DNA of 64,000 nucleotides. Source: Pseudolysobacter sp964466115 (GTDB taxonomy: Bacteria; Pseudomonadota; Gammaproteobacteria; Xanthomonadales; Rhodanobacteraceae). The position numbers and the translations under genes are program-made. Of this stretch, positions 51,257 to 60,098 are shown piece after piece. The notes under the pieces are model-generated. The model had not been told where the DNA came from. It made no database searches and saw nothing but the letters and a program-made list of their open reading frames with translations. The stretch spans positions 1 to 64,000 of the forward strand of contig CAYXMH010000013.1 in assembly GCA_964466115.1 (NCBI GenBank). The letters run 5' to 3'. Each line of letters starts with the position of its first letter. Within the stretch, counting starts at the first letter, position 1.

Positions 51257-52276
51257 TCAGCGCGGGGATAAATGCACCAATAATTGCTGCATGAGAGGCT
51301 CACGCACTTCCCTCTCTGGAACGCCTTCCAGCGCGGCGCGGCAGAACGCCTCCGTTAATAAACGGCGCGCTTGCTCCAACGGCATCCCGCGTGCGCGAAG
51401 ATAGAACAACGAATGCTCATCCAACTGCCCGACGGTGGCTCCATGACTGGCCTTCACATCGTCGGTATGGATTTCCAACATCGGCTTTGTATCAATTTCG
51501 GCATGCGCCGACAACAATAAATTCTTATTCGATAGCTGTGCTTGAGAACCATCCGCACCAGCAGCGATCGCAATTGCACCGTGAAATAAACCATGCGAAC
51601 GGCCATTGGCGACGCCACGCCACAGCACTTCACTGGCGGTATCTCGAGCTTGATGTTCAATCGCAATTCGGGTTTCGTTGCGCTGCCGACCTTGCAGCGC
51701 AAATACGCCATGCGCCACACATCCTGCTCGCGCCCCAGCCAGCTTGATATTGAGTTCATGCAGCGCAGAACCCGCGCCAATATCAAGATCGTGAAAATTC
51801 AACTGCGCATCTTGCGCCAAGCTGAAATCATTGCGTTGATTAAGCGTCGCGTTAAACGAAGCGGCTTGCATTCGGGTATAACGCAAATGCCCACGACCCA
51901 CGGAAATTGTATTGGCAATTGTGCCGCTACTTTGCGTATCCGACTCACTGATGTGCTGCTCAACCAGATGCTGATAGCCTCCATCCAACTCGATGGTATT
52001 GTTTACCCGCCACTCCACGGACGATGGATTCGGAGCATGCACGAACAACAGATGCAACAAATCCATACGCCCCGAGCTTAAACGCAAGTGCACGCCACCA
52101 TCCGATAAAGGCTCAAGCTGAAACTGCGGCAATGGCTCCCACTGTGAATGCTGTTGCGAGAAACGGCCGTTAATAAATACTATCCGGTGTTTTTGCGCGA
52201 CGCTTAAGCCAAGACGCTTTTCCGCAGCAGTGAAAAACGGTTCCATGGTTTTAAGTTGTTGTTCAACAACGCTCAT
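51257..52276 (-). CDS. sufD: SufD, Fe-S cluster assembly scaffold subunit (short form)
   Basis: A 339-residue SufD, shorter than the 423-residue E. coli protein mostly at the N-terminus. The C-terminal core keeps IDTKPMLEIHTDDVKASHGATVGQLDEHSLFYLRARGMP, with the His and other residues of the SufB-SufD interface. It forms SufBC2D with SufB and SufC. Its ATG overlaps the sufC stop by 4 nt. The short N-terminal region occurs in several Xanthomonadales-type proteins. Confidence 0.92.
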   Translation of the reverse strand: MSVVEQQLKTMEPFFTAAEKRLGLSVAQKHRIVFINGRFSQQHSQWEPLPQFQLEPLSDGGVHLRLSSGRMDLLHLLFVHAPNPSSVEWRVNNTIELDGGYQHLVEQHISESDTQSSGTIANTISVGRGHLRYTRMQAASFNATLNQRNDFSLAQDAQLNFHDLDIGAGSALHELNIKLAGARAGCVAHGVFALQGRQRNETRIAIEHQARDTASEVLWRGVANGRSHGLFHGAIAIAAGADGSQAQLSNKNLLLSAHAEIDTKPMLEIHTDDVKASHGATVGQLDEHSLFYLRARGMPLEQARRLLTEAFCRAALEGVPEREVREPLMQQLLVHLSPR

Positions 52277-53043
52277 GACAACAGCGCCGCCTCTTCAAGC
52301 CGACGCTCCCGCAACCACGCGTAGCCTTGCTCTTCCAATCGCCGCGCCAACGTCTGGTCACCGCTTTGCACAATTTTCCCGTCCGACAACACGTGCACAA
52401 AATCCGGAACGATGTAATCGAGCAAGCGCTGATAGTGCGTAATAACGATGAAAGCGCGCGCCGGATCGCGCAATCGATTGACCCCATCGGCAACCAATTT
52501 CAACGCGTCGATATCAAGGCCGGAATCGGTTTCATCGAGTATCGCCAATTTCGGCTCCAGCAGCGCCATCTGAAAAATCTCGTTGCGCTTTTTTTCGCCG
52601 CCCGAGAACCCTTCGTTCACGGCACGATGCAAAAGATCGTCGGAAACGTGCAGCACCGAGAGCGTTTCCCGCACCAGCTTCAGGAATTGCATCGAATCCA
52701 ACTCGGGTTCGCCGCGGTGGTTGCGTTGCGCATTTAAGGCAGCGCGCAAAAAATAGGTGTTATTAACCCCCGGAATTTCAACCGGGTATTGGAACGCCAA
52801 AAACACCCCTTCCGCCGCGCGCACTTCGGGGGCAAGCTCCAGCAGATTGCGTCCATTGTATTCAATGGAGCCTTCACTGACCTCGTAGCCTTCCCGCCCC
52901 GCCAGAACATAGCCCAGGGTGGATTTACCCGCTCCGTTTGGGCCCATGATTGCGTGCACTTCGCCGGGTTTCACGCTGAGCGAGAGACCTTTCAGGATCT
53001 CCTTTCCGGCAACCCGAACATGCAGGTTTTCAATTTTCAACAT
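52273..53043 (-). CDS. sufC: SufC ATPase of the Fe-S scaffold complex
   Basis: The 256-residue ABC-type ATPase powers SufBC2D. Walker A is GPNGAGKSTLG, the Q loop FLAFQYP, signature FSGGEKKRNEIFQ, Walker B LAILDETDSGLDIDAL and H loop VITHYQRLLDY are all present. The start at 53043 (MLKIENLHV) is preferred because AAGGGA lies 7 nt upstream of it; a start two codons earlier is possible. It follows sufB by 19 nt and overlaps sufD by 4 nt. Confidence 0.96.
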   Translation of the reverse strand: MLKIENLHVRVAGKEILKGLSLSVKPGEVHAIMGPNGAGKSTLGYVLAGREGYEVSEGSIEYNGRNLLELAPEVRAAEGVFLAFQYPVEIPGVNNTYFLRAALNAQRNHRGEPELDSMQFLKLVRETLSVLHVSDDLLHRAVNEGFSGGEKKRNEIFQMALLEPKLAILDETDSGLDIDALKLVADGVNRLRDPARAFIVITHYQRLLDYIVPDFVHVLSDGKIVQSGDQTLARRLEEQGYAWLRERRLEEAALLS

Positions 53044-53062
53044 AGCCATTCCCTTTTCACAC

Positions 53063-54502
53063 TCATCCCACCGCACCTTCTAAACTGACTTCCAGCAGCT
53101 TCTTCGCCTCTACCGCAAATTCCATCGGCAGCTCTTTAAATACGACTTTACAAAAACCATCGACAATCAAACTGATCGCGTTTTCTTGGCTGATGCCGCG
53201 CGCTCGACAATAAAACAATTGCGCATCGGAAATTTTCGATGTGGTTGCTTCATGCTCGACGATGGCGCTTGGGTGTTGCACGTCGATATGCGGAAACGTA
53301 TGCGCACCGCAGGTTTTTCCGATCAGCAACGAATCGCATTGAGTATAGTTGCGCGCACCTTGCGCATTTTTTCCAACCTTAACCAAACCGCGATAAGAGT
53401 TCTGGCCGCGTCCCGCGGAAATGCCTTTCGATATGATTTTGCTTTTGGTGTTTTTCCCAACATGGATCATCTTGGTGCCGGTATCCGCCTGCTGGCGATG
53501 ATGGGTTAACGCCACCGAATAAAACTCGCCCGAAGAATGATCGCCGAGCAATACGCAGCTTGGGTATTTCCAAGTGATGGCCGAACCGGTTTCCACTTGC
53601 GTCCAAGAGATGCGCGAATGCGCGCCGCGGCATTCGCCGCGTTTGGTGACGAAATTATAAATGCCGCCGACGCCGTTTTCATCGCCGGGATACCAATTTT
53701 GCACGGTCGAATATTTGATATTCGCATTCTCGAGTGCTACCAATTCAACCACCGCCGCATGCAATTGATTTTCATCGCGCATCGGGGCGGTACAGCCTTC
53801 GAGATAACTCACGCTGGCACCGTCTTCGGCGATGATTAAAGTGCGCTCGAATTGGCCGGTATCGCGCGCGTTGATGCGAAAATACGTGCTCAACTCCATC
53901 GGACAGCGCGTGCCTTTCGGAATAAACACGAAACTGCCATCGGAAAACACCGCCGAATTCAGCGCGGCAAAATAATTATCGCGCGCAGGCACCACGGTGC
54001 CCAAATAACGCCGCACCAGTTCCGGATGCTCGCGCACCGCTTCCGAAAACGAGCAAAAAATCACGCCGGCTGCGGCAAGCTCTTTTTTAAACGTCGTCCC
54101 CACCGATACCGAATCGAACACAGCGTCCACCGCCACACCGGCCAAGCGCGCGCGCTCATGCAATGGCACGCCGAGTTTCTCATACGTTTCCAACAATTTC
54201 GGATCGACATCCGCCAACGATTTCGGCCCCTGTTTGGGTGCTGCGAAATAACTGATGGCCTGAAAATCGATCGGCGCGATCTCAAGCTTCGCCCATTGCG
54301 GCGGCGTCATCGTCAACCAATGCCGATACGCGGCCAAACGCCACTGCGTCATCCATTCCGGCTCGCCTTTCTTGGCCGAAATCAAACGCACGACGTTTTC
54401 ATTCAAGCCCGGGGGTACGATCTCGGTTTCGATGTCGGTGACGAAACCGTGCTGGTAGCGGCGGTTGAGGAGATTTTCGACTTCGGAGCGATCGCTGTTC
54501 AT
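53063..54502 (-). CDS. sufB: SufB, Fe-S cluster assembly scaffold subunit
   Basis: A 479-residue scaffold protein with the core motifs of the SufB family: DSVSVGTTFK, CSFSEAVREHPELV, RCPMELSTYFRIN, SYLEGCTAPMRDENQLHAAVVE, and the C-terminal KTCGAHTFPHIDVQHPSAIVEHEATTSKISDAQLFY that carries the cluster-related cysteines and Glu. The start at 54502 (MNSDRSEVENLL) is chosen; a GTG at 54532 would overlap the regulator gene. It is the first structural gene of the operon and 13 nt downstream of the Rrf2 regulator. Confidence 0.96.
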   Translation of the reverse strand: MNSDRSEVENLLNRRYQHGFVTDIETEIVPPGLNENVVRLISAKKGEPEWMTQWRLAAYRHWLTMTPPQWAKLEIAPIDFQAISYFAAPKQGPKSLADVDPKLLETYEKLGVPLHERARLAGVAVDAVFDSVSVGTTFKKELAAAGVIFCSFSEAVREHPELVRRYLGTVVPARDNYFAALNSAVFSDGSFVFIPKGTRCPMELSTYFRINARDTGQFERTLIIAEDGASVSYLEGCTAPMRDENQLHAAVVELVALENANIKYSTVQNWYPGDENGVGGIYNFVTKRGECRGAHSRISWTQVETGSAITWKYPSCVLLGDHSSGEFYSVALTHHRQQADTGTKMIHVGKNTKSKIISKGISAGRGQNSYRGLVKVGKNAQGARNYTQCDSLLIGKTCGAHTFPHIDVQHPSAIVEHEATTSKISDAQLFYCRARGISQENAISLIVDGFCKVVFKELPMEFAVEAKKLLEVSLEGAVG

Positions 54503-54515
54503 CGGTGTTGGTGAC

Positions 54516-54974
54516 TCAAGTAATCGCCACACGCAACGGGATGAATTTCCCGTGCGCCGGCGTTGGAGCTGCGGCGGGTTTCAACATCTCGGCCAAGGTG
54601 ATGCCTTTCAGCACGGTCTCGATCACATCGCTGATGCGACGCCAATTGCCGCGCACACCGCAATGCGACTCATGGCCACAACTTCCCGCATGCGCGCTGC
54701 ATTGGGTCATGCCAAACGGGCCTTCAATGGCAGCGACAATGTCCGCCACGCTGATCGCGTGCGGCGTGCGCGCCAAACGATAGCCTCCCGTAACACCCCG
54801 AAATGACTCCACCAGATGCGCGCGCCCGAGCTGTTTCAGCAGCTTGCTGACTGTGGGCAACTCAAGATGAGTGCGCTCGGCCAATGCCACCGCGCTGTGT
54901 ATCATCTGCGGCTGCTCCGCCAGGCAAGTCATCAAGCGCGTGGCGTAATCGGTGAGTTTACTGATTCGCAACAT
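54516..54974 (-). CDS. Rrf2-family SUF operon regulator (SufR/IscR-like)
   Basis: A 152-residue winged-helix regulator: ISKLTDYATRLMTCLAEQP, HLELPTVSKLLKQLGRAHLVESFRGVTGGYRLART for helix and wing, and a [2Fe-2S]-type cluster motif with cysteines at 92, 99 and 105 (CSAHAGSCGHESHC). It thus senses Fe-S status and is expected to repress the operon it heads. Its start lies 10 nt downstream of a perfect inverted repeat in the promoter. AAGGTGG precedes the ATG. Confidence 0.94.
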   Translation of the reverse strand: MLRISKLTDYATRLMTCLAEQPQMIHSAVALAERTHLELPTVSKLLKQLGRAHLVESFRGVTGGYRLARTPHAISVADIVAAIEGPFGMTQCSAHAGSCGHESHCGVRGNWRRISDVIETVLKGITLAEMLKPAAAPTPAHGKFIPLRVAIT

Positions 54975-54983
54975 ACATCCACC

Positions 54984-55027
54984 TTAAATCGTACTGAAAT
55001 AGTACGATTTAAAGGCTTTTGCGTCAA
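54984..55027 (-). promoter_or_regulatory. suf operon promoter and Rrf2 operator
   Basis: A perfect 12-bp inverted repeat TTAAATCGTACT, with a 5-bp GAAAT spacer, spans 54984-55012. On the minus strand -35 TTGACG is at 55027-55022, then 17 bp, then TACTAT at 55004-54999 as -10 inside the palindrome. The ACT...AGT centre with A/T spacer recalls IscR-type sites. The Rrf2 protein encoded just downstream is the probable ligand; autoregulation is inferred from symmetry and position. Confidence 0.75.
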
Positions 55028-55098
55028 ACTTAAACGCTGGGCTGTTCAGACTATGGGGCGGTTCAGCTATCCTCGCGCTACACCCCTGAGCCAGTGTT

Positions 55099-56103
55099 AT
55101 GACGAAATCCGAACGCCAGCAAAACCTCACCGCGTGGGTTGCATCGCAATTGGGTGAGGCATCCGCCACGCTTGAGCGTGCATCGTCCGACGCCAGTTTT
55201 CGCAGTTATTGGCGGGTGTGCAAACATCGCGACAGCTACATCGTCATGGATGCGCCGCCAGACAAAGAAGACGTGCGTCCTTGGCTCGATGTGGCGCAGC
55301 GATTGCGCGCCGCAAACCTCAACGCACCGGAAGTATTGGCTCAAGACTTGGAACAAGGATTTCTATTGATCGGTGATCTTGGTACACGCACTTATTTACC
55401 ACAGCTCAATCTTAAGAGCGTGGATATTTTATACAACGATGCATTAAACGCTCTGTTCATTATGCAAAGCAGGGTACAAACCGCTGGTTTACCGCTGTAT
55501 GATGAGCCGCGTTTAGTAGCGGAATTGGAATTGTTCCCAACCTGGTTCCTGCAACGGCACCTCGGCCACACCTTAAGTTGCGGCGAATGGGACGTCGTTG
55601 AAGCGGCGTTTCGCCTGGTGTTGAATTCGGCACTCGCGCAGCCTTTAAGTTTCGTCCATCGCGACTATCACAGTCGCAATTTGTTGGTCACCGAGGATAA
55701 CAATCCCGGAATTATCGATTTCCAAGACGCAGTAGTAGGACCTATTACCTATGATCTTGTATCGCTGCTGCGCGATTGCTACGTCGCTTGGCCGCAACCG
55801 CGCGTGGAAACGTGGGTTGAGGAATACCGGCAACGTCTGCACCATGCCGGCCTTATTCACGCGCAACCGCAGCAATTTCGGTGCTGGTTTGATCTTATGG
55901 GACTGCAACGGCACATCAAGGTACTGGGAATTTTCTGCCGCCTTTGGTATCGCGATGGTAAATCGGGATACCTATCCGATTTACCATTGGTATTACATTA
56001 TACTTTGTCGATAGCAAAGCAATATCCAGAGCTTATCGAGTTCGCTCATTTGGTCGAACATGCAATTAACGGGCGTGATGTCACCCAGGTTGCCAGGCAA
56101 TGA
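55099..56103 (+). CDS. amgK: N-acetylmuramate/N-acetylglucosamine kinase AmgK
   Basis: A 334-residue phosphotransferase of the aminoglycoside/choline kinase fold. The first half has SSDASFRSYWRV, and the catalytic loop is SFVHRDYHSRNLLV with GIIDFQDAVVGPITYDLVSLLRD as the metal-binding part. In Pseudomonas AmgK phosphorylates MurNAc at C1 in the peptidoglycan recycling pathway that bypasses MurA. It overlaps murU by 4 nt (ATGA). It is divergent from the suf operon. Confidence 0.95.
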   Translation: MTKSERQQNLTAWVASQLGEASATLERASSDASFRSYWRVCKHRDSYIVMDAPPDKEDVRPWLDVAQRLRAANLNAPEVLAQDLEQGFLLIGDLGTRTYLPQLNLKSVDILYNDALNALFIMQSRVQTAGLPLYDEPRLVAELELFPTWFLQRHLGHTLSCGEWDVVEAAFRLVLNSALAQPLSFVHRDYHSRNLLVTEDNNPGIIDFQDAVVGPITYDLVSLLRDCYVAWPQPRVETWVEEYRQRLHHAGLIHAQPQQFRCWFDLMGLQRHIKVLGIFCRLWYRDGKSGYLSDLPLVLHYTLSIAKQYPELIEFAHLVEHAINGRDVTQVARQ

Positions 56104-56789
56104 CGCTAACCCATGCACTGATCTTCGCCGCCGGCAAGGGCGATCGCATGCGTCCCTTGACTGACCATACGCCCAAACCCCTGCTTAAGGTTGCAGATAA
56201 GCCACTGATTGTTTGGCATCTGGAAAAGCTCCGCGCAATCGGTGTACGCAATGTGGTCATCAACACCTCGCATTTGAGTGAGCAGTTTCCGGCCACATTA
56301 GGCGATGGCTCACGCTGGGAATTGGTGATTCATTACCGCTATGAAGGCACGGAACCGTTGGAAACCGGTGGCGGAATGCTAAACGCGTTGCCCCTCTTGG
56401 GCCACGCGCCGTTTCTCGTTGTGAACGGCGATATCTGGTGTGATCTGGATTTTTCTACCTTGCCCCAGGAGCCGGACGCACTGGCGCATTTAATCGTGAC
56501 CAACAATCCGTCGCATAATCCAGACGGAGATTTCGTACTGCGCGATGGCCGTCTATTCGATGAGCCGGCGCCACGCTCAACGTTTGCCGGCATCGGCGTT
56601 TATCGCCCCGAACTTTTGGCCGCACTTGAACCTGGCAAATACAGCATCGTGCCGACCTTACGCAAAGCGATGCGCGCGGGCCAAGTCAGCGGTGCGCTGT
56701 TCCAGGGTGCTTGGTGGGATGTCGGTACGCCGCAGCGATTGGCGCAATTGGATGCGTATTTGCGAAAGAAAGGCATGCAAAGCCATTGA
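56100..56789 (+). CDS. murU: N-acetylmuramate-1-phosphate uridylyltransferase MurU
   Basis: A 229-residue nucleotidyltransferase: ALIFAAGKGDRMRPLT at the start with the sugar-nucleotide loop, TPKPLLKVADKPLI, FLVVNGDIWCDLDF and TFAGIGVYRPEL. MurU adds UDP to MurNAc-1-phosphate, the step after AmgK, so this pair gives a MurNAc salvage route. The ATG overlaps the amgK stop. It converges on hda with 14 nt between. Confidence 0.95.
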   Translation: MTLTHALIFAAGKGDRMRPLTDHTPKPLLKVADKPLIVWHLEKLRAIGVRNVVINTSHLSEQFPATLGDGSRWELVIHYRYEGTEPLETGGGMLNALPLLGHAPFLVVNGDIWCDLDFSTLPQEPDALAHLIVTNNPSHNPDGDFVLRDGRLFDEPAPRSTFAGIGVYRPELLAALEPGKYSIVPTLRKAMRAGQVSGALFQGAWWDVGTPQRLAQLDAYLRKKGMQSH

Positions 56790-56803
56790 ACAAACGCCTC
56801 AAC

Positions 56804-57499
56804 TCACTGCTCCAGCATCTGCCGCAAAAATGGCACGGTAATGCGCCGCTTAGCGGCCAAACTTTCGCGATCAAGGCGCTCCAGTAACCCCGTCAAGGTT
56901 CCCAGGTCGCGAGCATAGCGGGTCAATAAATAATCCAACACAGCATCGTCCAGCGCCAGGCCGCGAGCATTGGCCCGCTGGCTGAGCGCGGCGCGGCGCT
57001 CACTGTCCGTCAGCGGCTTCAGCTGCACTTGAGTGCAGCTTGCTAAACGGGATATCAAATCCGGCAATGCTAAACCGATCTGCGTCGGCGCACCTTTAGC
57101 CGAAAAGATCAACGTCGATTGCTCCGCCCGACAGCGATTGTATAAATCGAACAGCGCGTGCTCGGCTTCCGGTTGGCGCACCAGCGCATCCACGTCGTCG
57201 ATGCACAGCAGTGCGCTGCCGCCGAAGGCACGAATCGCGCTGGCTGGTTGATCATGCAAATTCGTCAGCGTGAGGTATTGTGCCGAAACCTTAGCTTCGC
57301 TGGCCGCCGCGCAAGCAGCGATCAAAAGATGGGTTTTACCCGATCCCGCCGAACCAGAAACGAATACCCAAGGGGCTGCAGCCGTCGTCGCGGCGTGCCT
57401 TATCGATGCGACACTGGCTTCATTTTCACCGACGGTATAGGTTTCAAAGCGCTGCTGTGCGGGCCAGCGCAACCGCAATGGCAATTGCCGCACGGTCAA
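56804..57499 (-). CDS. hda: DnaA inactivator Hda
   Basis: A 231-residue AAA+ protein resembling the DnaA ATPase domain: FVSGSAGSGKTHLLIAA (Walker A), LLCIDDVDALV (Walker B), and a C-terminal LTGLLERLDRESLAAKRRITVPFLRQML. The short N-terminal leader LPLRLRWPAQQRFETYTVG carries a possible beta-clamp motif (QLPLRL). Hda stimulates hydrolysis of DnaA-bound ATP, preventing over-initiation. Start is TTG at 57499 (overlapping the perM stop) or GTG at 57493; AAGAG precedes both. Confidence 0.93.
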   Translation of the reverse strand: MTVRQLPLRLRWPAQQRFETYTVGENEASVASIRHAATTAAAPWVFVSGSAGSGKTHLLIAACAAASEAKVSAQYLTLTNLHDQPASAIRAFGGSALLCIDDVDALVRQPEAEHALFDLYNRCRAEQSTLIFSAKGAPTQIGLALPDLISRLASCTQVQLKPLTDSERRAALSQRANARGLALDDAVLDYLLTRYARDLGTLTGLLERLDRESLAAKRRITVPFLRQMLEQ

Positions 57500-58674
57500 C
57501 TCTTGCGATCCGGCGCGTTGGGCACTTCCGTAACCGCAGCGTTGGGTGCCACCGACAGGTCAATCGCCGCATCGACCGTTGTTGTGTGCGTAGCCACCAC
57601 CACTGGCGAGGTATGCGCCGTTTGATAAAGCTCGCTTGCTCGATAATGCGCATGCGCAAACCGCATCAACACGGCAACCACAGACGCCATCGGCAACGCC
57701 AATAAAACACCGAGAAATCCAAACAATTCACCTCCGGCAAGAATGGCGAAGATCACCGCCACCGGGTGCAACCCGATTTTGTCTCCAACCAAACGTGGCA
57801 CCAAGACATAACTTTCCAGCACATGACCAAGCGCAAACACTCCGAACACGAGCAGAACGTGCAACCAATCGTGATATTGCAGCAACGCCGCTACCACGCC
57901 AGCCAGCACGCCGAGAATCGCACCAAGATACGGCACAAAACTGATTAATCCAGCGAACACGCCAATCAACGGCCCCACTCCGATACCTACCAGCCACAGG
58001 CCAAGACCATAGATCACGCCCATAACCAGCATCACCGAAACTTGGCCGCGCACAAATGCGCCGAGCACGTCGTCGGATTCGCGGGCAAGTGTTGATACGG
58101 TTGGCTCTACCGAGCGCGGCAAAAGCTCACGAATGCGTTCGATTAAGATATCCCAGTCGCGCAAAAGATAAAATGTCACTACAGGAATAAGAAGCAAATG
58201 CGTTATCCAACCGATAATCGCAAGCCCCGATTTAGACACCTGCCCCACCAATGTTGCAGCAATGCCGCCAGCGGCACGGCCATTTTCCTCCAACATGCTG
58301 ACCAGTTTGTCGGTTTCTAGAAAATCGGGGGCCAACCCAAAATGCGCCTGCAGCCATGCGGCCCCATCGGTCCGCAACCAGTTCGACCAAATTGGCAACT
58401 CCCGCAACAACGCGTTGATCTGGCCTTCTAAAAACGGTATCACCCACAACAGCAGCAGCATCACGATCAACAGCATCGCGGCAAACACGATGCAAACCGA
58501 TCCGCTACGGCCAAGCCCGCGCCGCTCCAACCGATCCACCAGGGGATCGAATAAATAGGCGAACATGGCCGCAGTGACAAACGGGGTCAATACGGGGGCG
58601 AGCAAATACAACACCACGCCAAGCCCCGCGATCAACGCCAACAGTTGCCAACGCAGCATAGCCGTAGCGTTCAT
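57496..58674 (-). CDS. perM: AI-2E/PerM-family membrane transporter
   Basis: A 392-residue protein with at least seven hydrophobic helices and the family motifs VLTPFVTAAMFAYLFDPLVDRLERRGL, PVVTFYLLRDWDILIERI and GVIYGLGLWLVGIGVGPLIGVFAGLISFVPYLG. The AI-2E family exports autoinducer or indole-like molecules in some members, with unclear substrates in many. It overlaps pgsA by 4 nt and hda by 3 nt, so the hda-perM-pgsA cluster is tightly coupled. The extreme C-terminus is low-complexity. Confidence 0.9.
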   Translation of the reverse strand: MNATAMLRWQLLALIAGLGVVLYLLAPVLTPFVTAAMFAYLFDPLVDRLERRGLGRSGSVCIVFAAMLLIVMLLLLWVIPFLEGQINALLRELPIWSNWLRTDGAAWLQAHFGLAPDFLETDKLVSMLEENGRAAGGIAATLVGQVSKSGLAIIGWITHLLLIPVVTFYLLRDWDILIERIRELLPRSVEPTVSTLARESDDVLGAFVRGQVSVMLVMGVIYGLGLWLVGIGVGPLIGVFAGLISFVPYLGAILGVLAGVVAALLQYHDWLHVLLVFGVFALGHVLESYVLVPRLVGDKIGLHPVAVIFAILAGGELFGFLGVLLALPMASVVAVLMRFAHAHYRASELYQTAHTSPVVVATHTTTVDAAIDLSVAPNAAVTEVPNAPDRKS

Positions 58675-59252
58675 GCACTCCCCTTTTTCTCGTTATTTCT
58701 AATGGTACGCAACTGTTGCTGTGCTTTGATTGACCAACGCACGACGTAATCAACTCCGCTGATAAGCGTGCTTGCGACCACCAACCAAAGCAATGCGGTA
58801 ATCCACGTTTCCGAGACCCCAATCCATTGCGTCAATCGCAGCAATTGAGCCAAAACATAAGTAATTTGCATGAAAGTGGTAAATTTACTCAAATAAGTCG
58901 GTTGCCCGCTGATCGGCCCGATCAAATAGTGATACGCCACGGCGCCGATCACGATAACCGCATCCCGCCCCACCACCAACCCGGTTACCCAGAGAGGATG
59001 TTGATCCACCAAGCCCAGCGAGATGAAGCACGCGATCAACAGTAGCTTATCGGCGACCGGGTCCAGGATACCGCCAAGCCAGCTCTGCCAGCCGAAACGT
59101 TTGGCCAGGTACCCATCCAGCGCATCGCTAGCCCCCGCAATAGCACTTAAAATTAAGGCCGGCTCATAGCGTTGTTCACGAATTAACCACGCCACCGGCA
59201 CCACCAATGCGATGCGCAAAAGGGTGATTAAATTGGGTAGATGGCGCAGCAT
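58671..59252 (-). CDS. pgsA: CDP-alcohol phosphatidyltransferase (PgsA-like)
   Basis: A 193-residue membrane enzyme with the CDP-alcohol signature D-x2-D-G-x2-A-x9-G-x3-D-x3-D in SDALDGYLAKRFGW and LGGILDPVADK. The usual A-R is A-K. Five or six membrane helices follow. The most likely reaction is CDP-diacylglycerol plus glycerol 3-phosphate to phosphatidylglycerol phosphate. The gene lies next to DUF2066, perM and hda, the standard context. The annotation as PgsA proper, rather than a relative, is not proven. Confidence 0.88.
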   Translation of the reverse strand: MLRHLPNLITLLRIALVVPVAWLIREQRYEPALILSAIAGASDALDGYLAKRFGWQSWLGGILDPVADKLLLIACFISLGLVDQHPLWVTGLVVGRDAVIVIGAVAYHYLIGPISGQPTYLSKFTTFMQITYVLAQLLRLTQWIGVSETWITALLWLVVASTLISGVDYVVRWSIKAQQQLRTIRNNEKKGSA

Positions 59253-59261
59253 GGATGGATG

Positions 59262-59945
59262 CTATCGATCGGAAGACTGCAAACTGAGCATCGCATCCAC
59301 CCCATCGATTGGCGGGTTTGCCTTTACCAAACGCCATGTCGATGCAAGCGCTGGATTATCCAACAACGCTTGCAAGCCTGAGCTCAGCGTCAATTTTAGT
59401 AATACGCCATCGCCCCGCGCCTGTTCGGACTGCATGTCACGCACCAACTCATTGCTGCTCAAAGCCCCGACCAGCCGCGCATAATCCTCGGCCGAGCGCA
59501 CGCCGCTGACCCACACATGATAGCTGCCCGGGTGAGCCGCCACAGCATCGCCGGTATTCGCGCTACCGGCTTGCGCTAATCCGAGTGTGCGCAACAATTG
59601 ATTGACCGCATCGCGGTCAAATTGAGCGACTAACGTAAGATGCGTCTGCGGTTGGCCGTTGTCGGTGACCACATCTTGGCGATATTGATACTGCTGCACA
59701 TACCGTTCCGCCTCGGCCACTTGGTGCGCGACATCGGGGCGCGCGAAGACGCCGTTATCCCCCGTTAACCGAATGACGACTTGACCAAGACCGGTTTTCA
59801 ACGCCTCGGACCGCTCCACATCCGATTGACCATTGACCGGCACTTCGGCGGTATAAAGGCTAGGGGGCGCAGCCGCATAACCGACGGTCACAACTAAACC
59901 GAGGCCAATCAAGAGAATTTGCTGGATGTATCGGACAGGTGACAT
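59262..59945 (-). CDS. DUF2066 family exported protein
   Basis: A 227-residue product with an N-terminal signal or membrane segment (IQQILLIGLGLVVTVGYAAAP) and a body that matches the DUF2066 family: LYTAEVPVNGQSDVERSEALKTGLGQVVIRLTGD, then YVQQYQYRQD and LTLVAQFDRDAVNQLLRTLG. Function is unknown. The family usually sits next to purM, as here (divergent, 153 bp apart). It is 9 nt from pgsA on the same strand and may be the first gene of that cluster. Confidence 0.9.
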   Translation of the reverse strand: MSPVRYIQQILLIGLGLVVTVGYAAAPPSLYTAEVPVNGQSDVERSEALKTGLGQVVIRLTGDNGVFARPDVAHQVAEAERYVQQYQYRQDVVTDNGQPQTHLTLVAQFDRDAVNQLLRTLGLAQAGSANTGDAVAAHPGSYHVWVSGVRSAEDYARLVGALSSNELVRDMQSEQARGDGVLLKLTLSSGLQALLDNPALASTWRLVKANPPIDGVDAMLSLQSSDR

Positions 59946-60098
59946 AGCGCTCCAAGGCCACGTTGATATAAGGCCGTTTCAGTCTGCCGAAACGAGGGCA
60001 ATACGTCCACCGGCGGGTCTTACAACAAAAGGGACGAGCGCTCGGTCCGTATCTTGATTATTATGCGCCTCCTAGCTCCTTAAATTCACCTGAAACGT

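Noticed and set aside
53852..54514. A 220-codon plus-strand frame opposite sufB
   Set aside because: Antisense to sufB; no recognisable motif and no start signal.
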